Positions 1-6,622 of a stretch of DNA of 64,000 nt are shown here, in pieces. The stretch spans positions 1-64,000 of the forward strand of contig JAKPAC010000041.1 of assembly GCA_029779645.1 (NCBI GenBank), read 5' to 3'. Each line of letters opens with the position of its first letter. The first letter of the stretch is position 1. The position numbers were made by a program, and so were the translations under genes. This DNA comes from Actinomycetes bacterium. GTDB taxonomy: Bacteria; Actinomycetota; Actinomycetes; Actinomycetales; Microbacteriaceae. The notes below the pieces were generated by a model. That model was given only the letters and a program-made list of their open reading frames with translations, was not told the origin of the DNA and ran no database searches.

Positions 1-84
1 CGAAAATCCGCGGATCGCTCTGAAATTCGATGAAATCCGCTCGCGACACGCCCGAAACCCCTCCAATCACGGCGAAAATCCGCG
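1..84. repeat. Direct repeat upstream of HU gene
   Basis: The 12-mer CGAAAATCCGCG occurs at 1-12 and again at 73-84, and a related GAAATCCGC lies at 32-40. The repeats flank the presumed promoter of the HU-like gene. They could be protein-binding sites or simple repeats; nothing else in the region identifies the binder. Confidence 0.45.
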
Positions 85-103
85 AGAACACGCGGGGAGT
101 TGG

Positions 104-109
104 TACATT
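104..109 (+). promoter_or_regulatory. Possible -10 of HU gene
   Basis: TACATT fits the actinobacterial TANNNT -10 pattern and would give a leader of about 85 bases before the ATG at 202. No convincing -35 hexamer is visible. Confidence 0.35.
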
Positions 110-201
110 CGTCACGGTCAATCAGACCAGCCGGGGACACCGCGCCTTGGTCCAAGCAATACTGCGGCCACTTCGCCGCAACGTCCGAGGAGGACATCTC
201 C

Positions 202-489
202 ATGGCTGACAAGTCCATCACCAAGACCGAGCTCGTCGCGAGCATCGCCAGCGCCACCGGTCAGAGCCAGGCCGCCGTCAGCGGCGTGCTCGACAGCCTC
301 TTCGCCACCGTCTCTGAGGCAGTCGCCGCAGGCAACAAGGTTTCGATCCCCGGTTGGATCGCGTTCGAGAAGGTCGCGACCTCGGCGCGCACCGGTCGCA
401 ACCCGCAGACCGGCGACGAGATCAAGATTCCCGCCGGCAACCGCGTCAAGGTCACCGCTGGCTCGAAGCTCAAGGCAGCCGTCAAGTAA
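202..489 (+). CDS. HU family DNA-binding protein
   Basis: This 95-residue protein is a nucleoid-associated DNA-bending protein of the HU/IHF family, acting as a dimer on chromosomal DNA. The N-terminal helices (ITKTELVASIA) are followed by the family signature region VSIPGWIAFEKV, the beta-arm segment TGRNPQTGDEIKIPA and the C-terminal VKVTAGSKLKAAVK, which together cover the usual HU length with no long C-terminal tail. The ATG at 202 was chosen because a strong GAGGAGG ribosome binding site lies at 187-193; an upstream in-frame start at 100 would add a poorly conserved extension. The gene is monocistronic, closed by a strong hairpin directly downstream. Confidence 0.95.
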   Translation: MADKSITKTELVASIASATGQSQAAVSGVLDSLFATVSEAVAAGNKVSIPGWIAFEKVATSARTGRNPQTGDEIKIPAGNRVKVTAGSKLKAAVK

Positions 490-501
490 GACCGCTTTCC
501 C

Positions 502-542
502 GAGAGAGGGGGACGCCGCGACTCGCGGCGTCCCCCTCTCTC
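502..542 (+). terminator. Strong hairpin terminator after HU gene
   Basis: A perfect 19-bp stem (502-520 pairing with 524-542) with a 3-base loop starts 13 bases after the HU stop codon. A clear T-run is missing, but the stem is exceptionally long, so it should terminate transcription and protect the abundant mRNA. Confidence 0.85.
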
Positions 543-571
543 GTTCGCGGCGGCACTGGGTGCGGCGCCGC

Positions 572-622
572 TTCGATACCCGCCCCGGTGCAATCCTCAC
601 CCCGGTTCGATACTCGCCCCGG
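572..622. repeat. 17-bp direct repeat
   Basis: TTCGATACCCGCCCCGG at 572-588 recurs at 606-622 with one mismatch. The second copy overlaps the -35 region of the copD-ctaG promoter. Confidence 0.5.
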
Positions 623-635
623 GCAAACGTAGGCT
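606..635 (+). promoter_or_regulatory. Leaderless promoter of copD-ctaG
   Basis: The -10 hexamer TAGGCT is at 630-635 and a weak -35 (TTCGAT) at 606-611, 18 bases apart. The GTG start at 642 lies exactly 6 bases after the -10, so transcription should start at or next to the first codon. Confidence 0.6.
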
Positions 636-641
636 TGGGGG

Positions 642-2792
642 GTGTCCCCCCGTCGTCTGCGCCTGCTCGGTCCCGTCATCCTGCTCGTCTTCGCGCTCGT
701 CGCGCTGGCGGCCGGGCTCGCGTTCGGCGGGGGTGCCAAGGAGCAGCTGCTGCTCGACGCGGGGCCGTTCGTGCGCTGGGGCCTGCCCGTTGCGCGGCTG
801 TTCGTCAATATCGGCGCCGCCGGCATCATCGGCACGCTCGTGCTCGCGCTGTTCGCGTTGCGGCGCGGCGAGCGGGAGTTCGAGACGGCGCTGGATGTGG
901 CATCCATCTCGGCGGCGGTCTTCACGGTCGCGAGCGCCTTCACCGCCTTCCTCACCTACCTGAACGCGTTTCCGACCCAGGTGCGCCCCGACGCCGAGTT
1001 CGGCGCGCAGCTTGCGGCGTTCATGCTCGACATCCCGATGGGCCGCGCCTGGCTGATGACGGTCATCGCCGGCGCCATCATCACCGTGCTGGCCTTCGCG
1101 GTGCGCAGCTGGCTCGGCACCGCGCTGCTGCTGGGGCTCTCGATCGCGGCACTGTACCCGATGGCCACGCAGGGCCACACCGCAGGCGCCGCGGGCCACA
1201 ACATCGCCGTCACGGGGCTCTTCCTCCACCTCGTGGGCGCCGCGGTCTGGCTCGGCGGGCTCATCCTGCTCGTCGTGATCCGCCCCGTCATCGACCGCGA
1301 GCGGATGGGCCGCGTGCTGCTGCGCTACTCATCGCTCGCCCTCGCCGCGTTTCTCGTCGTGGCCTTCTCGGGCTACGCGAGCGCGGCCCTGCGCGTCGGC
1401 GAGTGGGATGCGCTGGGCACCCCGTACGGCATCCTCATCATCGTCAAGGTGGCCGCGCTGCTCGCGATCGGCGTGCTGGGCGCGATCTACCGGCGCTCGC
1501 TGATCGCGCGCATCGTCGGCCCCTCCAAGCGCGAGCTGGCGGCGATGCAACGGGTGGATGCCAGGGCCGCGGCATCCACCCCCGCTCCGGGCGCCGGAGC
1601 CACCGTGCGCGGCGCACGCGGATCGAACGCATCCACGCGCGCGTCGAACGCCGCGGCGCGCGCGTCGCTCGCGCAGGCACGCGCCGCGGGCGACCGCCGT
1701 TTTTGGGGCCTGATCCTGCTCGAGCTGGCGTTCATGGGCATCGCCTCCGGGGTGGCCGTCGCCCTCGCCCGCACGGCCCCGCCGGTACCGCAGGAGCCCG
1801 CCGAGATCCCCACCCCGGCGCAGCGTTTGACCGACCGGCTGCTGCCGCCCGAGCTCGGCCCGCTGCAGTGGTTCACCGAGTGGTACGTCGACCTGCTCTG
1901 GATCGTCGCGTGCGGCTTCGGGCTGTTCTTCTACCTCGCCGCCGTGTGGCGCCTGCGCCGCCGCGGCGACTCGTGGCCGATCTACCGCACCATCTTGTGG
2001 GTCGTCGGCGTGCTGGCGCTGCTGTGGGTCACCAACGGCCCGATCAACGCCTACCAGGAGTACCTGTTCAGCGTGCACATGATCGGGCACATGCTGCTCG
2101 CGATGGCGATCCCGATCCTGCTCGTGCTCGGCGCCCCCGTCACGCTCGCGCTGCGCACGATCCGCAAACGCGACGACGGCACCCGTGGCGGCCGCGAGTG
2201 GATCATGTGGGCGATCAACACCCCCTTCTCGAAGGTGATCACGAACCCGTTCGTCACCGCCGGGATCTTCGTGCTCTCGCTCTGGGTCTTCTACTACACG
2301 GGCATCTTCCGCTGGTCGATGGTCGATCACCTCGGCCACCAGTGGATGGTCGTGCACTTCCTGATCTCGGGCTACCTGTTCGCCCAGTCGCTGATCGGCA
2401 TCGACCCGGTGCCCTACCGCCTGCCGTACCCCGGCCGCCTCGTGCTCCTGCTCGCGACCATGGCCGTGCACGCGTTCTTCGGCGTGGCGATCATGGCGCA
2501 GGAGGGCCTGTTCGTGGCCGAATGGTTCGGCGCCATGGGCCGCACCTGGGGCCCGACCCCGATGGAGGACCAGCAGTCCGGGGGCGGCATCGCGTGGAGC
2601 GTCGGCGAGGTGCCGTCGCTGATCCTCGCGATCACCCTGGCGATCCAGTGGAGCCGCAGCGACACCAAGGAGCAGAAGCGCCTCGACCGGCACGCCGATC
2701 GCACGGGCGACGCCGAGCTGAACGAGTACAACGAGCAGCTGGCCCGCATCGCCGCGCGCGACGCGCAGCGCGAGGCGCAGGGGCGCCCCTAG
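642..2792 (+). CDS. CopD / cytochrome c oxidase assembly (CtaG) fusion protein
   Basis: This 716-residue polytopic membrane protein joins an N-terminal copper-resistance CopD domain (roughly residues 1-330) to a C-terminal caa3-type CtaG domain (roughly 390-690). Both are copper-handling membrane families; the fusion is widespread in Actinobacteria and is thought to supply copper to cytochrome oxidase or to import it. Several His/Met-containing membrane segments are visible, such as HMIGHMLLAMAIPILL and the region DHLGHQWMVVHFLISGYLF. An Ala-rich linker with arginines (about residues 300-345) separates the halves. The GTG start at 642 is supported by a -10 six bases upstream. Another copper operon lies at 9.3-10.6 kb. 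Confidence 0.88.
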   Translation: MSPRRLRLLGPVILLVFALVALAAGLAFGGGAKEQLLLDAGPFVRWGLPVARLFVNIGAAGIIGTLVLALFALRRGEREFETALDVASISAAVFTVASAFTAFLTYLNAFPTQVRPDAEFGAQLAAFMLDIPMGRAWLMTVIAGAIITVLAFAVRSWLGTALLLGLSIAALYPMATQGHTAGAAGHNIAVTGLFLHLVGAAVWLGGLILLVVIRPVIDRERMGRVLLRYSSLALAAFLVVAFSGYASAALRVGEWDALGTPYGILIIVKVAALLAIGVLGAIYRRSLIARIVGPSKRELAAMQRVDARAAASTPAPGAGATVRGARGSNASTRASNAAARASLAQARAAGDRRFWGLILLELAFMGIASGVAVALARTAPPVPQEPAEIPTPAQRLTDRLLPPELGPLQWFTEWYVDLLWIVACGFGLFFYLAAVWRLRRRGDSWPIYRTILWVVGVLALLWVTNGPINAYQEYLFSVHMIGHMLLAMAIPILLVLGAPVTLALRTIRKRDDGTRGGREWIMWAINTPFSKVITNPFVTAGIFVLSLWVFYYTGIFRWSMVDHLGHQWMVVHFLISGYLFAQSLIGIDPVPYRLPYPGRLVLLLATMAVHAFFGVAIMAQEGLFVAEWFGAMGRTWGPTPMEDQQSGGGIAWSVGEVPSLILAITLAIQWSRSDTKEQKRLDRHADRTGDAELNEYNEQLARIAARDAQREAQGRP

Positions 2793-2800
2793 CGCGTCCC

Positions 2801-2820
2801 GGGCGGGCGGGCGGGCGGGC
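2801..2820. repeat. (GGGC)5 simple repeat
   Basis: Five tandem GGGC units lie just after the copD-ctaG stop codon, between two convergent genes. It may form G-rich secondary structure; it has no inverted partner and is not a normal terminator. Confidence 0.6.
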
Positions 2821-2845
2821 AGGCCACCGCGCCCGTGGGGCGCGG

Positions 2846-3919
2846 CTAGTCGAGCCGGTGCTCGCCGCCGCCGACCCGGATGGAGACGCTGCCGTCGGGC
2901 AGCACCGAGATCGTGCCGTCGAGCATGAACTCCACGTCCTCATCGAGCTCGCGCACCGAGCCGTCGAAGAGGGACCTGACGTTGACATCGATGTGCGCGC
3001 TGCCGGGTGCGGGGGCGATCCGCCAGTTCGCGCCATCGGGCTCGAGCTGCACGCGCGGGTAGTCCGAGATCGACCATTCCGGCGGGGCGACGATCCGGTT
3101 CGCGACGATCCGGCCGAACGGACACCCGGTGGGTTGCAGCACCTGCTGGGTGGCGCACGCGTCGAGGAACCCGTCCACCTCCTGCTGGACGACGTCGATG
3201 AACTCCTGGGTCGGTTCGGCCTGGCTGTCGATCGGGGTGTTGTGCAGGGGCGCGTCGGCGAGGACGAGCACGCCGTCGCTGTGCGCGATGGCGGTGTCGA
3301 CCGTGACCGAGTAGATCCCCGGTGAGAACACGAGCATCGAGACGGGAGCCAAGGGATCGGCATCCATGCCCTCGGGCGCGACCTGGCGCTTGTCGATCTC
3401 GAAGCCGTTGACCGCAAAGCGCATCGAGCCGCGCACGGTGAGGCTCACGACGCCGAGCGGGCTCTGCGTGAAGCGCCAGGCCGGTACAACGCCGATCCAG
3501 CCGTCCTGGGCGATGCTGAACGTGGTCGTGCCGGGCGTGCCCTGCGCCGTGTACGCGATCGTGACGTGCGTCACACCCTGCTCGGTGCGCTCGCTCAGCG
3601 GCTCGATGTCGGTGAGCCGGCCCATCGCCGCCTGGCGAAGGAGGGCATCCGAGGCGCCCGCGGGGAGGGCGGCCGCGTCGAGCTCCACCGAGTCGATCCG
3701 CACACCGGGCATTTCGAGGGCATCGGCGGCACGGTGCTCCTGCAGCAGCGAGAGGTAGCGCATGGCGTAGGCGGTGGGGCTGTAGAACTCGCGATACAGG
3801 ATCACGCCGGTGGCGGCGAGGGCCGCGATCAGCAGCACGCCCACGAGCCCGAGGAGGCTCAGATCGACCGCGAGCGCACGCTTTCGCGGCGGCGTCTCGT
3901 CGTGCTCGGCAGGCTCCAC
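2846..3919 (-). CDS. Membrane-anchored protein of unknown function
   Basis: This 357-residue protein is not recognised. A charged N-terminus (EHDETPPRKRA) precedes one membrane segment at about residues 17-42 (LSLLGLVGVLLIAALAATGV), and the remainder is a large predicted extracytoplasmic domain of beta-rich character without enzymatic motifs. Cysteines near residues 256 and 268 (CATQQVLQPTGC) could form a disulfide. The GTG start is supported by a TAGACT -10 exactly 6 bases upstream on the minus strand. It is divergent from the helicase gene and convergent with copD-ctaG, so it is its own transcription unit. Confidence 0.75.
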   Translation of the reverse strand: MEPAEHDETPPRKRALAVDLSLLGLVGVLLIAALAATGVILYREFYSPTAYAMRYLSLLQEHRAADALEMPGVRIDSVELDAAALPAGASDALLRQAAMGRLTDIEPLSERTEQGVTHVTIAYTAQGTPGTTTFSIAQDGWIGVVPAWRFTQSPLGVVSLTVRGSMRFAVNGFEIDKRQVAPEGMDADPLAPVSMLVFSPGIYSVTVDTAIAHSDGVLVLADAPLHNTPIDSQAEPTQEFIDVVQQEVDGFLDACATQQVLQPTGCPFGRIVANRIVAPPEWSISDYPRVQLEPDGANWRIAPAPGSAHIDVNVRSLFDGSVRELDEDVEFMLDGTISVLPDGSVSIRVGGGEHRLD

Positions 3920-3925
3920 CTGGCC

Positions 3926-3951
3926 AGTCTACGAAACCGCCCCGGTAGAAT
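3926..3951. promoter_or_regulatory. Divergent -10 elements
   Basis: On the minus strand TAGACT (3926-3931) lies 6 bases before the GTG of the upstream membrane protein, a leaderless arrangement. On the plus strand TAGAAT (3946-3951) serves the helicase gene, 18 bases before its GTG. The two promoters nearly overlap and may interfere with each other. Confidence 0.6.
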
Positions 3952-3969
3952 TGCCGATGTGATGCCGTC

Positions 3970-5319
3970 GTGACCGCCTTTCAGCTCTCCGCCGAGCAGG
4001 AGGCCCTGTTCCGCCTCATCGAAGACACGAGCGAGCACATCTTCGTGACCGGTCGCGCCGGCACCGGCAAATCGACCGTGCTGAACCACCTCGCGTGGAA
4101 CACCCGCAAGCAGATCGCCGTGTGCGCGCCCACCGGCGTCGCAGCCCTGAACGTCGACGGGCAGACGATCCACTCCCTCTTCCGCCTGCCGATCGGCCTG
4201 ATCGCCGACCAGGACATCGAACAGAACGACGCGACGCGCAAGATCCTGAACGCGATCGACACGCTCGTGATCGACGAGATCTCGATGGTGAACGCCGACC
4301 TGATGGACGCCATCGACCGCTCGCTGCGGCAGGCCCGCGCCCGCCGACGCGAGCCGTTCGGCGGGGTGCAGCTGGTCATGTTCGGCGACCCGTACCAGCT
4401 CGCGCCCGTGCCGCCGCGCGGCGACGAGCTCGCCTACGTGCGCGATCACTACCGCTCGTTCTGGTTCTTCGACGCGAAGGTCTGGGCGGGTACCTCCGGC
4501 GGCGAGGGCACCCTCGACCTTGGGGCGGTGGATGCCGCACCCCTGCGCATCGTCGAGCTCGTCGACATCCACCGCCAGGCTGACGACGGCTTCAAGGCGA
4601 TGCTGAACGCCGTGCGCCACGGGCAGGTCACGGCCGAGATCGCCGGCATCCTGAACGGCATGGGCGCACGCACGCCCCCGGCCCCCGGCAGTGGCCTCGA
4701 GCCGGGCGAGTCGATCATCACCCTCGCGTCGCGCAACGACATCGTCGCAAACATCAACCGGCGCCACCTCGAGGCCCTTCCCGGCCGCGCCCAGATGGCA
4801 CGGGCCGAGGTGAACGGGGACTTCGGCCGCGAGTCGAACTATCCCGCCGACGCGGAGCTCAGCCTGAAGGAGGGCGCGCAGGTGATGTTCCTGCGCAACG
4901 ACGTCGGCGGCGGCCCCGACGGGCAGCGCTGGGTGAACGGCACGATCGGCACGGTGACGCGGATCGGCGGGACCGTGCACGTCGACATCGACGGCACCGA
5001 GCACGAGGTCGACCCGGTCGCGTGGGAGAAATACCGCTACAGCTACCACGCGGCATCCAAAAAGCTCTCGCGCGAGGTGGTTGCCGAGTTCACGCAGTTT
5101 CCGCTGCGCCTCGCCTGGGCGGTCACGATCCACAAATCGCAGGGCAAGACGTACGATCGCGCGATCGTCGACCTCGGCTCTGGGGCGTTCAGCCCCGGGC
5201 AGACGTATGTGGCGCTCAGCCGGCTGACATCGCTCGAGGGCCTGTACCTCTCGCGGCCGCTGCGGCCGAGCGACATCAAGGTCGACCCCGACGTGCAGCG
5301 GTTCATGGCGCGGCGCTGA
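3970..5319 (+). CDS. PIF1/RecD-like ATP-dependent DNA helicase
   Basis: This 449-residue protein is a superfamily 1 helicase of the PIF1/RecD2 group, expected to unwind DNA with 5'-to-3' polarity during repair or replication. Walker A is GRAGTGKS at residues 28-35; Walker B is LVIDEISMV near residue 100; a motif III-like GDPYQLAPVPP follows; and the C-terminal UvrD-like part has IHKSQGKTYDRAIVD and TYVALSRLTSLEGLYL (motifs V/VI). No extra nuclease or binding domain is present. The GTG at 3970 is the first usable start after the -10 at 3946-3951; no good ribosome binding site is visible, so the start is less certain than the function. Confidence 0.88.
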   Translation: MTAFQLSAEQEALFRLIEDTSEHIFVTGRAGTGKSTVLNHLAWNTRKQIAVCAPTGVAALNVDGQTIHSLFRLPIGLIADQDIEQNDATRKILNAIDTLVIDEISMVNADLMDAIDRSLRQARARRREPFGGVQLVMFGDPYQLAPVPPRGDELAYVRDHYRSFWFFDAKVWAGTSGGEGTLDLGAVDAAPLRIVELVDIHRQADDGFKAMLNAVRHGQVTAEIAGILNGMGARTPPAPGSGLEPGESIITLASRNDIVANINRRHLEALPGRAQMARAEVNGDFGRESNYPADAELSLKEGAQVMFLRNDVGGGPDGQRWVNGTIGTVTRIGGTVHVDIDGTEHEVDPVAWEKYRYSYHAASKKLSREVVAEFTQFPLRLAWAVTIHKSQGKTYDRAIVDLGSGAFSPGQTYVALSRLTSLEGLYLSRPLRPSDIKVDPDVQRFMARR

Positions 5320-5339
5320 GCGCGCGGTCGTGCGGAACT

Positions 5340-5377
5340 GCCGCTGCGCAGTAAAAACGCCGCTGCGCAGTAGAAAC
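5340..5377. repeat. 19-bp tandem repeat, two and a half copies
   Basis: The unit GCCGCTGCGCAGTAAAAAC (5340-5358) repeats at 5359-5377 with one change and its first ten bases appear a third time at 5378. The third partial copy forms the left arm of the adjacent terminator, which suggests duplication of terminator DNA. Confidence 0.7.
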
Positions 5378-5408
5378 GCCGCTGCGCGTGATGCGTGAGC
5401 GGCGTTTC
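5373..5408. terminator. Bidirectional hairpin terminator
   Basis: GAAACGCCGCT (5373-5383) pairs perfectly with AGCGGCGTTTC (5398-5408) around a 14-base loop. It lies between the convergent helicase and heme oxygenase genes, and both ends carry A or T runs of three. Confidence 0.75.
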
Positions 5409-5427
5409 AATGACCGATTCGGGGTGG

Positions 5428-6081
5428 CTAGACTAGCGCGCCGTTCTTCGCGGCCGCGAGCTCCTCGAACACGTCGGTGTTGAACTGGTAGGCCGCGAGG
5501 ACCTCCTGGATGACGCGCTCGCGCTCTGCCTCGTCCCACGAGACGAGGTCGAGCTCGGCGCGGTACGCGTCCTTGAACACGGTGGGGTCGGCGATCTCGT
5601 CGAAGGTGTAGAAGGTCACGCCGCCATTTTCGAGACCGAAGCGACGCGCCATCACCTTGCCGATGAAGATGCCACCGGAGAGGTCGCCGAGGTAGCGGGT
5701 GTAGTGGTGGGCGATGAAGCCGCCAGCCCACGTCGGGCCGACCTCGTTGATGCGGTCGACGTAGCGCTGCGTCGCGGGGAGCGGGCTGATCTGCTCGCGC
5801 CAGCCCTCGCCGAGCAGCGCGCGAAGGTCGGCTTCGACGGCGGGCAGGCGCGTGAGCGCGTCGGTGATGAACTTCGCGGCAAGCGGATCCTGGCGCATCG
5901 CGTCTGCGGCGCCCTCGAGGGCGACATAGATGAAGTAGTGCTGGGCGACCAGGGCGATGTAGTCGTCGAGCGTGCCATCACCCTTCAGGAGATCGCTCAT
6001 GAAACCGGCGTGCTCACTGCTCGAGTGGGCAGCCGAGCTACGCTCGCGAACGGCAGTGGAGAAAGGGATGACCGAGGGCAT
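5428..6081 (-). CDS. hmuO: Heme oxygenase (biliverdin-producing)
   Basis: This 217-residue protein degrades heme to biliverdin, iron and CO in the cytoplasm, releasing iron from host or environmental heme. It has the family length. The proximal heme ligand is His19 within SSAAHSSSEHAGF, and the distal helix carries the signature HHYTRYLGDLSGG with GDLSGG at residues 132-137, including the catalytic-water Asp. The ATG lies 6 bases after a TACACT -10 on the minus strand. A DtxR/IdeR-type iron box at 6115-6133 covers the -35 area, so repression by iron is expected. The DUF2470 gene lies just upstream on the same strand. Confidence 0.93.
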   Translation of the reverse strand: MPSVIPFSTAVRERSSAAHSSSEHAGFMSDLLKGDGTLDDYIALVAQHYFIYVALEGAADAMRQDPLAAKFITDALTRLPAVEADLRALLGEGWREQISPLPATQRYVDRINEVGPTWAGGFIAHHYTRYLGDLSGGIFIGKVMARRFGLENGGVTFYTFDEIADPTVFKDAYRAELDLVSWDEAERERVIQEVLAAYQFNTDVFEELAAAKNGALV

Positions 6082-6087
6082 ACTCCG

Positions 6088-6093
6088 AGTGTA
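6088..6093 (-). promoter_or_regulatory. -10 of heme oxygenase gene
   Basis: TACACT on the minus strand ends 6 bases before the ATG at 6081, predicting a leaderless transcript. Confidence 0.6.
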
Positions 6094-6114
6094 GCGAACT
6101 CGGTGCGGTGTTCC

Positions 6115-6133
6115 TTAGGTTCGCCTTAGCAAT
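6115..6133. promoter_or_regulatory. DtxR/IdeR-type iron box
   Basis: The 19 bases starting TTAGGTTCGCCTTAGC match the known DtxR/IdeR consensus (TTAGGTTAGCCTAACCTAA) at 14 positions, with a perfect left half. The site lies just upstream of the heme oxygenase -10, where a bound iron-loaded repressor would block RNA polymerase. A DtxR-family regulator is encoded at the right end of the window. Confidence 0.7.
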
Positions 6134-6190
6134 CGGCTTTGAACTGCCTGAATGCGCGGTGCGGGCGTCACGATCCGTGCCCGCGTCACG

Positions 6191-6523
6191 CTATTCGTGC
6201 GGGCGCGGCTCGACGCCGAGCGCGGCGCAGGCGTCGTCATACAGCCGCACGATCTGCTGGCGCACCTCGATGCGCTCGCTGATGGCGCCGCCCGGCCACG
6301 GGATGCGCGCGGCGCGCACGGTGCCGTCGGCCAGCGTGATCGACCAGTCACCGCCGGCGCCGTCGAAGTCGACCATCGCGGCTGCGGTGACGTCGGCCTT
6401 GCCGCCGTCGGCGCCGCCGAAGGCCCGGGTGATGAGCAGGTTGTCGTCCTGGTGGTCGTCGTTCATGTGGTGCAGCACGGCGGCACGGACGTTGTCTTCG
6501 AAGATGTGAGGCACGAGCACCAT
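6191..6523 (-). CDS. DUF2470 domain protein
   Basis: This 110-residue protein consists of a single DUF2470 domain, recognisable by VRAAVLHHMNDDHQDDNLLI near the N-terminus and the following VDFDGAGGDWSI. The same domain forms the C-terminal part of HugZ-type heme-degrading proteins and occurs with flavin-binding split-barrel proteins, where the His-rich HHMNDDH segment contributes to heme or ligand binding. Standing upstream of heme oxygenase on the same strand, it probably helps in heme handling. The ATG at 6523 was preferred over the longer frame starting at 6799, which would overlap the divergent lipoprotein gene and lacks conserved sequence. Confidence 0.8.
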   Translation of the reverse strand: MVLVPHIFEDNVRAAVLHHMNDDHQDDNLLITRAFGGADGGKADVTAAAMVDFDGAGGDWSITLADGTVRAARIPWPGGAISERIEVRQQIVRLYDDACAALGVEPRPHE

Positions 6524-6588
6524 GTTAGGCCAGCGGCATCCCGCATCGCCCGGAGGCGAGCGCGCCCGGCGATGGGCGTGCCCCGGGC

Positions 6589-6594
6589 TACAAT
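6589..6594 (+). promoter_or_regulatory. -10 of serine-hydrolase-like lipoprotein gene
   Basis: TACAAT at 6589-6594 precedes the ATG at 6623, with a GGGGGG ribosome binding site at 6611-6616. Confidence 0.55.
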
Positions 6595-6622
6595 CGCTTG
6601 AACAGCAACCGGGGGGATCCAC

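Noticed and set aside
2801..2820. (GGGC)5 as a transcription terminator
   Set aside because: It has no complementary arm nearby and no T-run; it is listed only as a repeat.
560..3325. Plus-strand 921-codon frame overlapping copD-ctaG in another phase
   Set aside because: Arg/Pro/Ala-rich composition and complete overlap with the clear membrane protein frame show it is not coding.
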